Shown: positions 25,153-34,086 of the stretch, in pieces | Numbering within the stretch: position 1 is the stretch's first letter | How the letters are laid out: the number at the start of each line of letters is the position of its first letter | NCBI RefSeq assembly: GCF_030719295.1 | Contig: NZ_CP120997.1 | Coordinates: 744,001 to 808,000 of the forward strand | Source: Streptomyces sp. Mut1 | GTDB lineage: Bacteria; Actinomycetota; Actinomycetes; Streptomycetales; Streptomycetaceae | DNA: 64,000 nucleotides | Reading direction: 5' to 3' | Made by a program: the position numbers and the translations under genes | Notes under the pieces: generated by a model | Told to the model about the DNA's origin: nothing | The model's input: only the letters and a program-made list of their open reading frames with translations | The model's database searches: none

Positions 25153-27809
25153 ACACGCTGATGGACGCGGTACGAGAAGGGCGCCTGGACGACATCCGCC
25201 CGCTGCTGGCCCGGTTGGACCGGGGGGAACGCAGAGCGGCGCTCGACGAGTTGAAGGTGCTGCGCAAAGAGGCACGGGGCTGGTCCTGGGGCGAGCGCAC
25301 CAGAGTCCGCAAGGCCGTGCTGGTGGCCGGCGCGGCCTGCCACAACGGGGCGGCGGGCTGCGCGGCCTGGCTCGGTGCCAGGGACATGCGTGACTGGACG
25401 CATTCGCCGTACCCATGGGTGCTGGAGGTGCTCGGCGACCGCGATCCGGCCTGGCTCGCCGACCTCGCCCGGCGGCTGGCCGCGCGCGCCGTGGAGTCCG
25501 ATGCCGAATACCGGCTCGTCGTGGAGCTGTCCCGCAGAGCGGACTGCCCACTGCCCGCGTCCGACGGCATGGTCCGTGCCTGGGCCGAGCGGGTCAACGG
25601 TACGACGTGGCGGTCGGAGCCGCGGGTGCCGCTCGTCGACGCCCTGCGGGCGGACACCCATCTCGACGTGCTGGTCCCGCATCTGCTGACCATGCCGGAG
25701 CTTCCGTCGGCGGTGGCCTGGGTCGACAGCCGCTCCCCCGCCGGGTACTGGCCGGCCGCGCTGACCGCTCTCGCGGCGCGGGGTGTGCTCGACCGAGGCA
25801 CCCTGCTCGACAGTTGCGTCACGCGTCTGCTGCGCGGCGGGAAACCCATCGATCTGCGCTTCTGCCTGCTGGTGCTCCGTGGTCTCGAACCCACGGCTCA
25901 GGAGGAGGCGGAGCGGGCCGCCGACTGGATGGCGATGGCGGCCGACGCCCCGTCGACGGTGGCCGGACACGCTCAGGAGGTACTGGCCCGGCTCGACACG
26001 CAGGGTGCGCTCTCCCTCCGGCAGCTGGCCGAGGTCTCCGGCGCGGTGCTGTTCCGCACCGAGAAGAAGCTCGTGCGCGCCCAGCTGGTGCACCTGGGGA
26101 AGGTCCTGCGCCGGGACCCTTCGACGGCCGACGAGCTGCTGCCGGTGATCGCCGAAGTCTTCGCGCACCCCGACACCGATACGCAGGAGCGGGCGCTCAA
26201 GCTGGTCGCCCGCGCTCTTCCCGCCGCCTCCCCGGCCGTGCGGGAGGAAGCCGCCCTGATGGCTTCGCGACTGGGCCCGATGCAGCGGCGATCCGCCCTC
26301 GCCGTGTTCGGGGAGCTGCCCTCGGTCGAATCGGCGGGCGGCGCCTACGAAGAGATCCTGCCCCCGCCCCCGGTTCCCCGCCGGCTCGGACCCGCCCCGG
26401 TCTCCCTCGCCGAGCTGACCGAGGAGGTGGTGGCCCTGCTCCGGTCGGCCCCGGACGACGTCACCGCGTTCGAACGGGCACTGGACGGCTTGATCCGGTG
26501 CGCCCACACCGGGCGGAAGGAGCTGGCCGAGGCCCTGGAGGGCGCGCTCGGCGGACAGTGGTGGGCGTCCCTCCCCCGGGACGAGGTCGACCGGCGTATG
26601 TCCCGCGACCACGACGATCTGCACATCGTCACGGCGTCCCTGCTCGGGCGGATCTCCCAGCGGGCCGTGCGCGACGGACAGGCCGGCCGGTCGGCGGCGG
26701 GCAGCTGCTGTCACGCGGCGCTCGACGGAATCCTGTACGCACGTCTGTGGGAGGCCGCCGCCGAGATACGGACCGGCCGGCTGCCTCATCTGCTGGCCAC
26801 GCCCACCTGGGACACAGGCACCATCGACGCGCCGGAGCTGGTCGAACGGCTGCGCCGTTACCAGGCGCTGGGGGTCACGGCGGCGCCGGTCGACTTCGCT
26901 CAGGCCCTGCTGCGCGTGAGGCGCACCGGCGAGGAGGAGGCCGCCGCCCAGGCTGCCGCGCTCGGCACCGCCGAGGGCGACCGCCTGGCGGCCTGGCTGC
27001 GGGAGGACGAGCCCGTGGCGGCCGTGGTCCCCCGCCCGGTGGCGACGGATGTGCCCGTCGCCCGGGACTGGCTGCGGCAGACGGTGACCGAGGTACGACG
27101 CCGGCTGCTGGCCACGAGGGAGAACCGGGTCGTCCAGCAGAGGTTCCCCCGCGCCTTCCACTGGCTCGGGCGCCCGCACTCGCCCCGCAATCAGCGCTGC
27201 TACCACTGGGACGTCTGGTCGCCGCGCTGGATCGCCACCCTGCCCGAGGACGGTGAGACGCTCGCGGCCTGGCTGCTGCCCTCGGTCACGACGTGCGTGG
27301 AGGAGCAGCGGGGCGGGGGCCGGCTGCTGCCCGCGCTCGCCGAGGCCGGTGGACCCGCGGCCGGGGCGACGCATCTCGCCCTCGGATACGGGCTGGGCGC
27401 GCGGTACGCGGAGGACCGGCTCGCCGCGGTGGACGCCCTGCTGGTTCTCGCCGCCCGGGGCCGGCTCGACGCGGAGCTGCTGGGCAGCGAGCTGACCGCG
27501 CTCCTCGAAGACGAGGCGGTGAAGGCGGGGCGGCTGGCGGACGCGGCGCGTACGGCAGCCGATACGGGCGCGTACCGGACCGTGCTGTCGGTGCTGGTGG
27601 CGGTGCTGCCCGCGTTGCTGGCCCGCGAGCGGGCGCCCCGGGGCCTGAGCGATCTGCTCGCCGTGGCCGCCGAGTGCGCGGAACGCTGTGGCCCGCCGGC
27701 GAGCGGCCCGGTCCCGGGTCTCGCCGCAGTCGCCGCACGGGGCGGGACGACGCAGGTGGTGCGCCAGGCGATACGCCTGGAGGCAGCCTGCACGCCGGAG
27801 GCGGCCTGA
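25149..27809 (+). CDS. Large helical protein, DUF6493-like (886 aa)
   Basis: Begins with MNTLMDAVREGRLDDIRPLL and is rich in Leu, Ala, Arg and helical pairs throughout, reading like a HEAT/ARM-type solenoid (for example around residues 340-420, with a proline stretch PPPPVP near 410). I know a family of SWIM-linked actinobacterial proteins called DUF6493 that it resembles, from memory only. No membrane helix, P-loop or protease motif. A late segment with RAFHWLGRPHSPRNQRCYHW near residue 670 is unusual and well mixed. Coupled to the SWIM gene by ATGA. Function unknown. Confidence 0.8.
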   Translation: MNTLMDAVREGRLDDIRPLLARLDRGERRAALDELKVLRKEARGWSWGERTRVRKAVLVAGAACHNGAAGCAAWLGARDMRDWTHSPYPWVLEVLGDRDPAWLADLARRLAARAVESDAEYRLVVELSRRADCPLPASDGMVRAWAERVNGTTWRSEPRVPLVDALRADTHLDVLVPHLLTMPELPSAVAWVDSRSPAGYWPAALTALAARGVLDRGTLLDSCVTRLLRGGKPIDLRFCLLVLRGLEPTAQEEAERAADWMAMAADAPSTVAGHAQEVLARLDTQGALSLRQLAEVSGAVLFRTEKKLVRAQLVHLGKVLRRDPSTADELLPVIAEVFAHPDTDTQERALKLVARALPAASPAVREEAALMASRLGPMQRRSALAVFGELPSVESAGGAYEEILPPPPVPRRLGPAPVSLAELTEEVVALLRSAPDDVTAFERALDGLIRCAHTGRKELAEALEGALGGQWWASLPRDEVDRRMSRDHDDLHIVTASLLGRISQRAVRDGQAGRSAAGSCCHAALDGILYARLWEAAAEIRTGRLPHLLATPTWDTGTIDAPELVERLRRYQALGVTAAPVDFAQALLRVRRTGEEEAAAQAAALGTAEGDRLAAWLREDEPVAAVVPRPVATDVPVARDWLRQTVTEVRRRLLATRENRVVQQRFPRAFHWLGRPHSPRNQRCYHWDVWSPRWIATLPEDGETLAAWLLPSVTTCVEEQRGGGRLLPALAEAGGPAAGATHLALGYGLGARYAEDRLAAVDALLVLAARGRLDAELLGSELTALLEDEAVKAGRLADAARTAADTGAYRTVLSVLVAVLPALLARERAPRGLSDLLAVAAECAERCGPPASGPVPGLAAVAARGGTTQVVRQAIRLEAACTPEAA

Positions 27810-28099
27810 CGGCGTCGGACGGACGGGCCGGCCAACCGGCCGGGGGCGGCAACCGGCCGACGCCCGCAACCGCCGGGGCGGCACCGTTCCCCGGGGCCAC
27901 ACCACCGGGTGCCGCCCCGGGCCGGCACCGCAGCCGCAGCCGCGCCCGCACCCGCACCCCGCACACCCCCGTCTCTCCGCTCCGTCGAATCACCCGGCCA
28001 ACTCGCCCCAAACCGACGATAGGCCGCTGAATGGGCACTTAACCCATCGGTCACAGAGCGTTCGTGATCAGGCAACACGGTGCGGTCACAGTGGATGCC

Positions 28100-29521
28100 A
28101 TGACTGATGTGACATCCGCGAAGAGTGCCCGCCGCCCGCACCACTGGCGGCGGGACCTGATCGAACTCGCCGCGCTCTTCACGGCGGTGGCCGTCGCCGA
28201 CGCGATCGCCAACCTGATCGGGCACCAGCCGGACGGACCGTATCTGCTCATCGCCTCCGCCGTGGCGCTGACCGCGACCGCCGCGTTCCACACCTGGTGG
28301 GCACGGCGTCACAGCCACGCGCCCCCGGCCGACGTCCCGAACCCGGACCCGAACCCGGACCTGACCCCGGCCACAACCCCGGCCACAGCCCCCGGCGCGG
28401 TCGGCACCGGCATCGGCACCGCCCCCGGGGACACCGTGCTGTGGCGGATGCGGACCACCGTGCGGGACGCGCCGGGCAGCCTGGCCGCGCTGTGCACCGT
28501 GCTGGCCCGGCACGGGATCGACATCCTGACCCTCCAGACGCACCCGCTGGCGCAGGGCACCGTCGACGAGTTCCTGCTGCGGGCGCCCGCCTCGCTGCCC
28601 GCCCAGCAGCTGAGCCGGGCGATCTCCGCCGCCGGGGGCCGCTCCACCTGGACCGAGCGGGCCGACGCCCACGACCTGGTCGACGCCCCCACGCGGGTGC
28701 TCGGCCTCGCCACCCGTACCGCCCTGGACGCCGCCGAACTGCCCCTCGCGCTGCGTCAGCTGCTCGGCCGGTGCACGATCCACTCGCTGCCCGCCGTGTC
28801 CGTCACCGGACGCGCCACGGGCGAGACCGCACCCGTGGAAGGCGTCCTGGAGAACACGTCGATGCGGCTGCGCGACCCGTCCGGCGGGGTCATCACCGTC
28901 GAGCGGCCCTACCTCCCGTTCACGCCCACGGAGTTCGCGCGGGCGCGGGCTCTGGTGGAGCTCGATGCCCGGCTCGGCCCCCGGGTCCCGCGCGGCGAGC
29001 AGGTGCTCACCCTGCCCGAGGGCAACGAGATCACCGTGCGCCGGGCGGACCGTGCCGACCTCGAAGCGGCCGTGGCCATGCACGGGCGCTGCTCCGAGCA
29101 GACCCTGCGGCTGCGCTACCACGGCCCGGTCCGCGACGCCGACCGCTACCTCGACCACCTGCTGAGCCCGCGCTTCGGCCGCACCCTGGCCGTGCAGACG
29201 GCCTCCGGAAGGCTGGTCGCCCTCGGACACCTGCTCTGGGACGGCGACGAGACCGAGGTCGCCCTGCTCGTCGAGGACGACTGGCAGCGCCGCGGCATCG
29301 GATCCGAACTGCTCGCCCGGCTCGTGGCGCTCGCCGTCGAGGCAGGCTGCGACAACGTCTACGCCGTCACCCAGGCGTCGAACACCGGCATGGTCGCCGC
29401 CATGCGCGCGCTCTCGCTGCCGCTCGACTACCAGATCGAGGAAGGCACCCTCGTCATCACCGCACGCCTTGACGCGCCCCCGGCGCGCTCCCTGCCGCCG
29501 TACGAGCAGGCCGAGCGCTGA
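28100..29521 (+). CDS. Membrane-anchored ACT and GNAT domain fusion (473 aa)
   Basis: Residues about 25-70 form two hydrophobic helices, followed by a Pro/Asn/Asp and Thr/Ala/Pro linker (near 80-105), an ACT domain (about 112-185, VRDAPGSLAALCTVLARHG), a middle region, and a GNAT acetyltransferase domain (about 312-460) with the acetyl-CoA loop DDWQRRGIGSELLARL. ACT domains bind amino acids, so an amino-acid-controlled acetyltransferase is a reasonable model; compare mycobacterial protein acetyltransferases with cyclic-AMP or ACT sensors. ATG 28100 is preferred over 28064. The 3' end overlaps the convergent PLP enzyme gene by 65 bases. Confidence 0.85.
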   Translation: MTDVTSAKSARRPHHWRRDLIELAALFTAVAVADAIANLIGHQPDGPYLLIASAVALTATAAFHTWWARRHSHAPPADVPNPDPNPDLTPATTPATAPGAVGTGIGTAPGDTVLWRMRTTVRDAPGSLAALCTVLARHGIDILTLQTHPLAQGTVDEFLLRAPASLPAQQLSRAISAAGGRSTWTERADAHDLVDAPTRVLGLATRTALDAAELPLALRQLLGRCTIHSLPAVSVTGRATGETAPVEGVLENTSMRLRDPSGGVITVERPYLPFTPTEFARARALVELDARLGPRVPRGEQVLTLPEGNEITVRRADRADLEAAVAMHGRCSEQTLRLRYHGPVRDADRYLDHLLSPRFGRTLAVQTASGRLVALGHLLWDGDETEVALLVEDDWQRRGIGSELLARLVALAVEAGCDNVYAVTQASNTGMVAAMRALSLPLDYQIEEGTLVITARLDAPPARSLPPYEQAER

Positions 29522-30698
29522 CGCTCCTCGCCCCGGGCTCCTCGCCGCTCAGGGCCTGGCACAGGTCGGCCCACAGGTCCTCGACGTCCTCAAGGCCGAC
29601 CGACATGCGCAGCAGCCGGTCGCCGACGCCGGAAGCCTGCCGGTCTCCCTCGTCCACGATGCGGTGGCTGATGGAGGCCGGGTGCTGGATGAGGGTGTCG
29701 ACACTGCCGAGGCTGACGGCGGGTGTGATCAGCCGTACCCCCGCGATCACCTGGTGCGGGTCCCCGTAGACCTCGAACGAGACCATGGCACCGCCCAGTT
29801 CGGGGTAGTGGACGCGGGCGATCCGCGGGTCGGCGCAGAGCCTGCGGGCGAGTTCGGCGGCGCTCGCGGAGGCCGCCCGGACGCGCACCGGCAGGGTGGC
29901 GAGGCCGCGCAGCAGCAGGTAGCCGGCCATGGGGTGCAGGACGCCGCCGGTGGCGAAGCGGACCCGGCGCAGCACAGCGGCGAACTCCTCGTCACAGGCG
30001 ACGACCCCGCCCATCACATCGCCGTGACCGCCCAGGTACTTGGTCGCGCTGTGCAGCACGATCCGGGCCCCGTGCTCGACGGGCCGCTGGAGGACCGGAG
30101 TGGCGAAGGTGTTGTCGACCAGCAGCGGCACGGAGCCGCAGGAGTGCGCGACGGCCCGGATGTCCACCTCGGCGAGGGTCGGGTTGGCGGGCGTCTCCAC
30201 GATCACCAGGCCCGTGTCGGGCCGGATGGCGTCGGCGATGCCCGCCGGGTCCGTCCACGTCACCTCGGTGCCGAGGAGCCCCGCGCCCAGGAGGTGGTCG
30301 CTGCACCCGTACAGAGGGCGTACCGCCACCACATGGCGCAGCCCCGCGCTCGCGCGGGCCAGCAGCACGGCGGTCAGCGCGGCCATTCCGCTGGCGAAGG
30401 ACACCGCGCTCGCGGTCCCTTCGAGGCGGGCCAGGGCCGTCTCGAAGCGTGCGGTCGTCGGGTTGTCGAGCCGTGCGTAGACGGGCGGTCCGTCGAGGCG
30501 GGCCCCGGTGGTGGCGAAGGTGTCGATCCTCTCCGCCTCCGCCCTGGAGTCGTAGGAGGGGTAGGTGGTCGACAAGTCGATCGGCGCGGCGTGCAGGCCG
30601 AGGGCCGCGAGGTCGTCGCGCCCGGCGTGCACGGCTTCGGTGGCGAGCGCCCGGGACGGGGTTGTCGTCGCGGACGGCAGCGCGGATTCGGTGTCCAT
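29457..30698 (-). CDS. Cys/Met metabolism PLP enzyme, trans-sulfuration family (413 aa)
   Basis: Fold-type I PLP enzyme of the cystathionine gamma-synthase / gamma-lyase / methionine gamma-lyase group. Conserved pieces: [43 protein letters not shown], the PLP lysine in [16 protein letters not shown], and [17 protein letters not shown] near the C-terminus. Which of the group's reactions it performs is not clear from motifs. ATG 30698 is used; it is divergent from an Lrp gene 59 bases away, which probably regulates it. Its 3' end overlaps the ACT/GNAT gene by 65 bases. Confidence 0.92.
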   Translation of the reverse strand: MDTESALPSATTTPSRALATEAVHAGRDDLAALGLHAAPIDLSTTYPSYDSRAEAERIDTFATTGARLDGPPVYARLDNPTTARFETALARLEGTASAVSFASGMAALTAVLLARASAGLRHVVAVRPLYGCSDHLLGAGLLGTEVTWTDPAGIADAIRPDTGLVIVETPANPTLAEVDIRAVAHSCGSVPLLVDNTFATPVLQRPVEHGARIVLHSATKYLGGHGDVMGGVVACDEEFAAVLRRVRFATGGVLHPMAGYLLLRGLATLPVRVRAASASAAELARRLCADPRIARVHYPELGGAMVSFEVYGDPHQVIAGVRLITPAVSLGSVDTLIQHPASISHRIVDEGDRQASGVGDRLLRMSVGLEDVEDLWADLCQALSGEEPGARSVSARPARTAAGSAPGARQGVR

Positions 30699-30745
30699 GG
30701 CCGTACTCTGAACGCTCGCCGGGACCAGTGGCCCCATGCCCGTGC

Positions 30746-30751
30746 TACGTT
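30746..30751 (+). promoter_or_regulatory. -10 box (TACGTT) for the Lrp gene, leaderless
   Basis: TACGTT ends 6 bases before ATG 30758; no ribosome binding site. It lies inside the 59-base divergent control region. Confidence 0.4.
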
Positions 30752-30757
30752 CGGCGA

Positions 30758-31288
30758 ATGACCGAATCCGTCGTCCTCGACACGGTGGACCTGCATATTC
30801 TGCGGCTGTTGCAGAACGACGCCCGGACCACGTACCGGGAGCTGGCGGCCGAGGTCGGCGTCGCTCCCTCGACCTGTCTGGACCGGGTGACCCGGCTGCG
30901 CCGCACGGGTGTCATCCTCGGGCACCAGCTGCGCCTGGACCCGGCCCGGCTCGGCCGGGGTCTTGAGGCGCTGCTCTCCGTGCAGGTGCGTCCGCACCGC
31001 CGCGAGCTCATCGGGCCGTTCGTCGAACGGATCAGGTCGCTGCCCGAGTCGCGTGCCCTGTTCCATCTGACGGGCCCGGACGACTATCTGGTGCATGTGG
31101 CGGTGGCGGACACCGCGGATCTGCAGCGGCTGGTGCTGGACGAGTTCACCTCCCGCCGCGAGGTCGCCCGGGTGGAGACGCGGCTGATATTCCAGCAGTG
31201 GGACTGCGGCCCGCTGCTCCCGCCCCTGCCGGAAGCGGCCGGGCAGGCAGCCGGTCCGGCCGCGGGGCAGGTCCGTCCCGCCGATTGA
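30758..31288 (+). CDS. Lrp/AsnC family regulator (176 aa)
   Basis: AsnC-type winged helix (residues 1-60; DTVDLHILRLLQNDARTTYR and VAPSTCLDRVTRLRRTGVI) plus the ACT-like RAM ligand domain (70-150; RALFHLTGPDDYLVHVAV). The C-terminus has an added Ala/Pro/Gly tail. Divergent from the trans-sulfuration-type PLP gene, so a local activator or repressor of sulfur amino acid breakdown is likely; a similar arrangement is known for YbaO/DecR, BkdR and related Lrp members. Confidence 0.93.
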   Translation: MTESVVLDTVDLHILRLLQNDARTTYRELAAEVGVAPSTCLDRVTRLRRTGVILGHQLRLDPARLGRGLEALLSVQVRPHRRELIGPFVERIRSLPESRALFHLTGPDDYLVHVAVADTADLQRLVLDEFTSRREVARVETRLIFQQWDCGPLLPPLPEAAGQAAGPAAGQVRPAD

Positions 31289-31326
31289 TGGTGACGTGGG
31301 CCCCCTCGCCGTACGAGGATGTCCAC

Positions 31327-33012
31327 ATGTCAGACTCTTCCAGCAGCGCGCTGCCCCGTCAGGTCGCCGACGCCTACGTCGACGCATTCATCGAACTCGA
31401 CCCGATTTCCGGCACCTACCTCGGTGTCGCGGCAAGCTCGCGCCGCCTTCCCGACTTCTCCCCCGCCGGCCAGGAGCAGCTGGCCGCGCTGGCCCGGGAC
31501 ACCCTCGCCCGGCTCGACCGCGCGGAGCAGCTGCCCGGCGCGGCGGAGGACTCCGAGCGCCGCTGCGGCCGTCTGCTGCGCGAGCGCCTGACGGCCGAAC
31601 TCGCCGTGCACGAGGCCGACGAGGCTCTGCGGGCCGTTTCCAATCTGCATTCCCCCGCCCACTCGCTCCGTGAGGTGTTCACGGTGACGCCGACCGAGAC
31701 GGACGAGGACTGGGCGGCCGTCGTGGAGCGCCTGCGGGCGGTCCCGGCCGCTCTGGCCGGTTATCAGGAGTCCCTCGCGCTCGGTCTCGAACGCAAGCTG
31801 TACGGCGGCCCGCGCGCCACCGCCACCTTCGTCGGGCAGCTCGACGAGTGGGTCGGGGACGGTTCGAAGGGCTTCTTCCAGGACTTCGCCGCCGCGGGCC
31901 CGGACGCCCTGCGCGCGGAGCTGGACGACGCCGCCGCCCAGGCGGCCGGGGCCCTGGACGGGCTGCGGCAGTGGATGCGCGAGGTGTACGCCCCCGCGGT
32001 CGAGGGCGAGCCGGACACGGTGGGCCGTGAGCGGTACGCCCGCTGGTCGCGCTACTTCAACGGCACCGACCTGGACCTGGACGAGGCGTACGCGTACGGC
32101 TGGTCGGAGTACCACCGGCTGCTCGCGGAGATGAAGACCGAGGCCGAGAAGGTGCTGCCCGGCGCCGGGCCGTGGGAGGCGCTGGCCCACCTCGATGTGC
32201 ACGGCAAGCACATCGAGGGTGTGGACGAGGTGCAGGCGTGGCTCCAGGGCCTGATGGACGAGGCGATCGACGCCCTGGACGGGACGCACTTCGAACTGGC
32301 CGAGCGGGTCCGCCGGGTGGAGTCCCGGATCGCCCCGCCCGGCGGCGCCGCCGCCCCGTACTACACGGGCCCGTCGGAGGACTTCTCCCGGCCCGGCCGC
32401 ACCTGGCTGCCGACCATGGGCGAGACCCGGTTCCCGGTGTACGACCTGGTGTCCACCTGGTACCACGAGGGTGTGCCCGGCCATCACCTCCAGCTCGCCC
32501 AGTGGGCGCACGTGGCGGAAAGCCTTTCGCGCTACCAGGCGTCCATCGGCATCGTCAGCGCCAACGCCGAGGGCTGGGCGCTGTACGCGGAGCGGCTGAT
32601 GGACGAGCTGGGTTTCCTGCCCGACGCGGAGCGCCGGCTCGGTTACCTGGACGCGCAGATGATGCGCGCCTGCCGGGTGATCGTGGACATCGGCATGCAC
32701 GTGGGTCTGGAGATCCCGGCCGATTCGCCGTTCCACCCCGGTGAGCGGTGGACGCCGGAGCTGGCCCAGGAGTTCTTCGGCAACCACAGCGGCCGGCCCG
32801 CCGACTTCGTGGAGAGCGAGCTGACCCGCTACCTCTCGATGCCGGGCCAGGCGATCGGCTACAAGCTGGGCGAGCGCGCCTGGCTGCTGGGCCGGGAGAA
32901 CGCCCGCGCGGCGCACGGTGACGCCTTCGACCTCAAGGCGTGGCACATGGCGGCCCTCTCCCAGGGCCCGCTGGGTCTGGACGATCTGGTGGACGAGCTG
33001 TCGAAGCTCTGA
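31327..33012 (+). CDS. DUF885 family protein, metallopeptidase-like (561 aa)
   Basis: Full-length DUF885 protein with the zinc-peptidase-like motif HEGVPGHHLQ (residues about 380-389), followed by NAEGWALYAERL, where the Glu is the expected third metal ligand. No signal peptide. ATG 31327 has GAGGAT upstream. DUF885 proteins are predicted gluzincin-type carboxypeptidases but few have been characterized. It sits between two Lrp modules with no evident functional link. Confidence 0.9.
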   Translation: MSDSSSSALPRQVADAYVDAFIELDPISGTYLGVAASSRRLPDFSPAGQEQLAALARDTLARLDRAEQLPGAAEDSERRCGRLLRERLTAELAVHEADEALRAVSNLHSPAHSLREVFTVTPTETDEDWAAVVERLRAVPAALAGYQESLALGLERKLYGGPRATATFVGQLDEWVGDGSKGFFQDFAAAGPDALRAELDDAAAQAAGALDGLRQWMREVYAPAVEGEPDTVGRERYARWSRYFNGTDLDLDEAYAYGWSEYHRLLAEMKTEAEKVLPGAGPWEALAHLDVHGKHIEGVDEVQAWLQGLMDEAIDALDGTHFELAERVRRVESRIAPPGGAAAPYYTGPSEDFSRPGRTWLPTMGETRFPVYDLVSTWYHEGVPGHHLQLAQWAHVAESLSRYQASIGIVSANAEGWALYAERLMDELGFLPDAERRLGYLDAQMMRACRVIVDIGMHVGLEIPADSPFHPGERWTPELAQEFFGNHSGRPADFVESELTRYLSMPGQAIGYKLGERAWLLGRENARAAHGDAFDLKAWHMAALSQGPLGLDDLVDELSKL

Positions 33013-33020
33013 TCCGCCGG

Positions 33021-33055
33021 CGGCCGGTCCCCGGGCGGTGTCCGGGGACCGGCCG
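33021..33055. terminator. Bidirectional stem-loop between convergent genes
   Basis: Perfect 14-base arms (33021-33034 and 33042-33055) with a 7-base loop between the ends of the DUF885 gene and the rhodanese gene, four bases from the stop of the latter. Confidence 0.8.
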
Positions 33056-33058
33056 GCG

Positions 33059-33547
33059 TCAGCAGCCGCAGCGCCCGGCGTCGGCCGGGGCGGTGAGCGG
33101 ATCGGCCGCGCGCCGGCCCTCGCCCTCCCGTGTCTCGTACCCGAAGCCCTCGCGCGCCCAGTACTCGAAGCCGCCGAGCATCTCCTTGACCTGGTAGCCG
33201 AGTCGGGCGAGGGCGAGTGCGGCTCGGGCGGCGCCGTTGCAGCCGGGCCCCCAGCAGTAGGTGACCACCGGCACGGCGGGGTCGAGGAGGTGCGGCGCCC
33301 GTTCGGCGACGAGCGCCGTCGGCAGGTGCACCGCTCCGGGGATGTGCCCCTGGTCCCAGGACTCGGCGGAGCGGGAGTCGAGCAGGACGAATCCGGGGTC
33401 GCCGCCGGTGTGCAGGGCGGCGGCGACGTCCGAGACGTCGGTGTGGAAGGCGAGCGAGGCCCGGAAATGGGCGACCGCGTCGGCCGGGGCGGCGGGCGGT
33501 ACGCGCAGGACGGGGTGGGTGGCGGTGGCGCCTGGCTGGTGGCTCAT
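33059..33547 (-). CDS. Rhodanese-like domain protein (162 aa)
   Basis: Single rhodanese domain with LLDSRSAESWDQGHIPGAVHLP and an active-site loop VTYCWGPGCNG, in which Cys is the sulfur carrier residue. Could act as sulfurtransferase. The short C-terminus ends in ADAGRCGC with two more cysteines. Divergent from an Lrp gene with a palindrome between them, a common pairing in actinobacteria, which suggests Lrp control of this gene. Confidence 0.92.
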   Translation of the reverse strand: MSHQPGATATHPVLRVPPAAPADAVAHFRASLAFHTDVSDVAAALHTGGDPGFVLLDSRSAESWDQGHIPGAVHLPTALVAERAPHLLDPAVPVVTYCWGPGCNGAARAALALARLGYQVKEMLGGFEYWAREGFGYETREGEGRRAADPLTAPADAGRCGC

Positions 33548-33612
33548 GCCGGAAATCTACGGTCGGCCGCCCCGGCCCGGAAGGCGTGATCCCCGGCACC
33601 CGTCTTGATCAG

Positions 33613-33627
33613 CCGTGGATTCCACGG
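33613..33627. promoter_or_regulatory. Palindrome CCGTGGA-T-TCCACGG, Lrp operator candidate
   Basis: Perfect 7-base arms around one base in the 92-base rhodanese/Lrp divergent region, 13 bases before the Lrp start codon and about 65 bases from the rhodanese start. Length and symmetry match Lrp-family boxes. Confidence 0.65.
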
Positions 33628-33639
33628 TTGTCTGTCCGC

Positions 33640-34086
33640 ATGAGCGACTATTCACCGGACGCCACCGACTGGCGCATCCTCGATGTGCTCCAGCGTGAGG
33701 GCCGGGCCTCGTTCGCGGAACTCGCACGGGCGGTGGCCATGTCGCCGAGCGCCGTGACGGAGCGGGTCCGCCGGCTGGAGGAGGCCGGGATCATCAGCGG
33801 GTACGCGGCCGTGGTCGATCCGGAACGCCTCGGGCTGCCGGTCCTCGCCTTCGTACGGCTGCGGTATCCGAACGGCAACTACAAGCCGTTCCACGACCTC
33901 CTGGAGACCACGCCGGAGGTCGTGGAGGCCCATCACGTCACCGGCGACGACTGCTTCGTACTGAAGGTGACGGCCCGCTCCATGCGGCATCTGGAAGCCG
34001 TCTCCGGGAAGATCGGCGCGCTCGGCTCCGTCACCACCAGCGTCGTCTACTCCTCGCCCCTGACCGGGCGCCCGGTCAGTCGCTGA
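33640..34086 (+). CDS. Lrp/AsnC family regulator (148 aa)
   Basis: Compact Lrp protein: winged helix (DATDWRILDVLQREGRASF, AMSPSAVTERVRRLEEAGI) and RAM domain (VVEAHHVTGDDCFVLKVTA). Divergent from the rhodanese gene with a palindromic site between them. The last 11 bases overlap the end of the convergent sbcC gene. Ligand unknown; Cys or another amino acid would fit the sulfurtransferase partner. Confidence 0.93.
   Translation: MSDYSPDATDWRILDVLQREGRASFAELARAVAMSPSAVTERVRRLEEAGIISGYAAVVDPERLGLPVLAFVRLRYPNGNYKPFHDLLETTPEVVEAHHVTGDDCFVLKVTARSMRHLEAVSGKIGALGSVTTSVVYSSPLTGRPVSR

Noticed and set aside
25065..27905. A minus-strand frame of about 946 codons antisense to the DUF6493-like gene
   Set aside because: No start signal or domain; composition (Arg, Gly, Pro, His) is that of a shadow frame, while the plus-strand frame is coupled to the SWIM gene.
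27810..28099. GC-rich gap after the DUF6493-like gene with several small hairpins
   Set aside because: GGCCGG-type stems are weak evidence in high-GC sequence; no RNA family or clear terminator could be supported.
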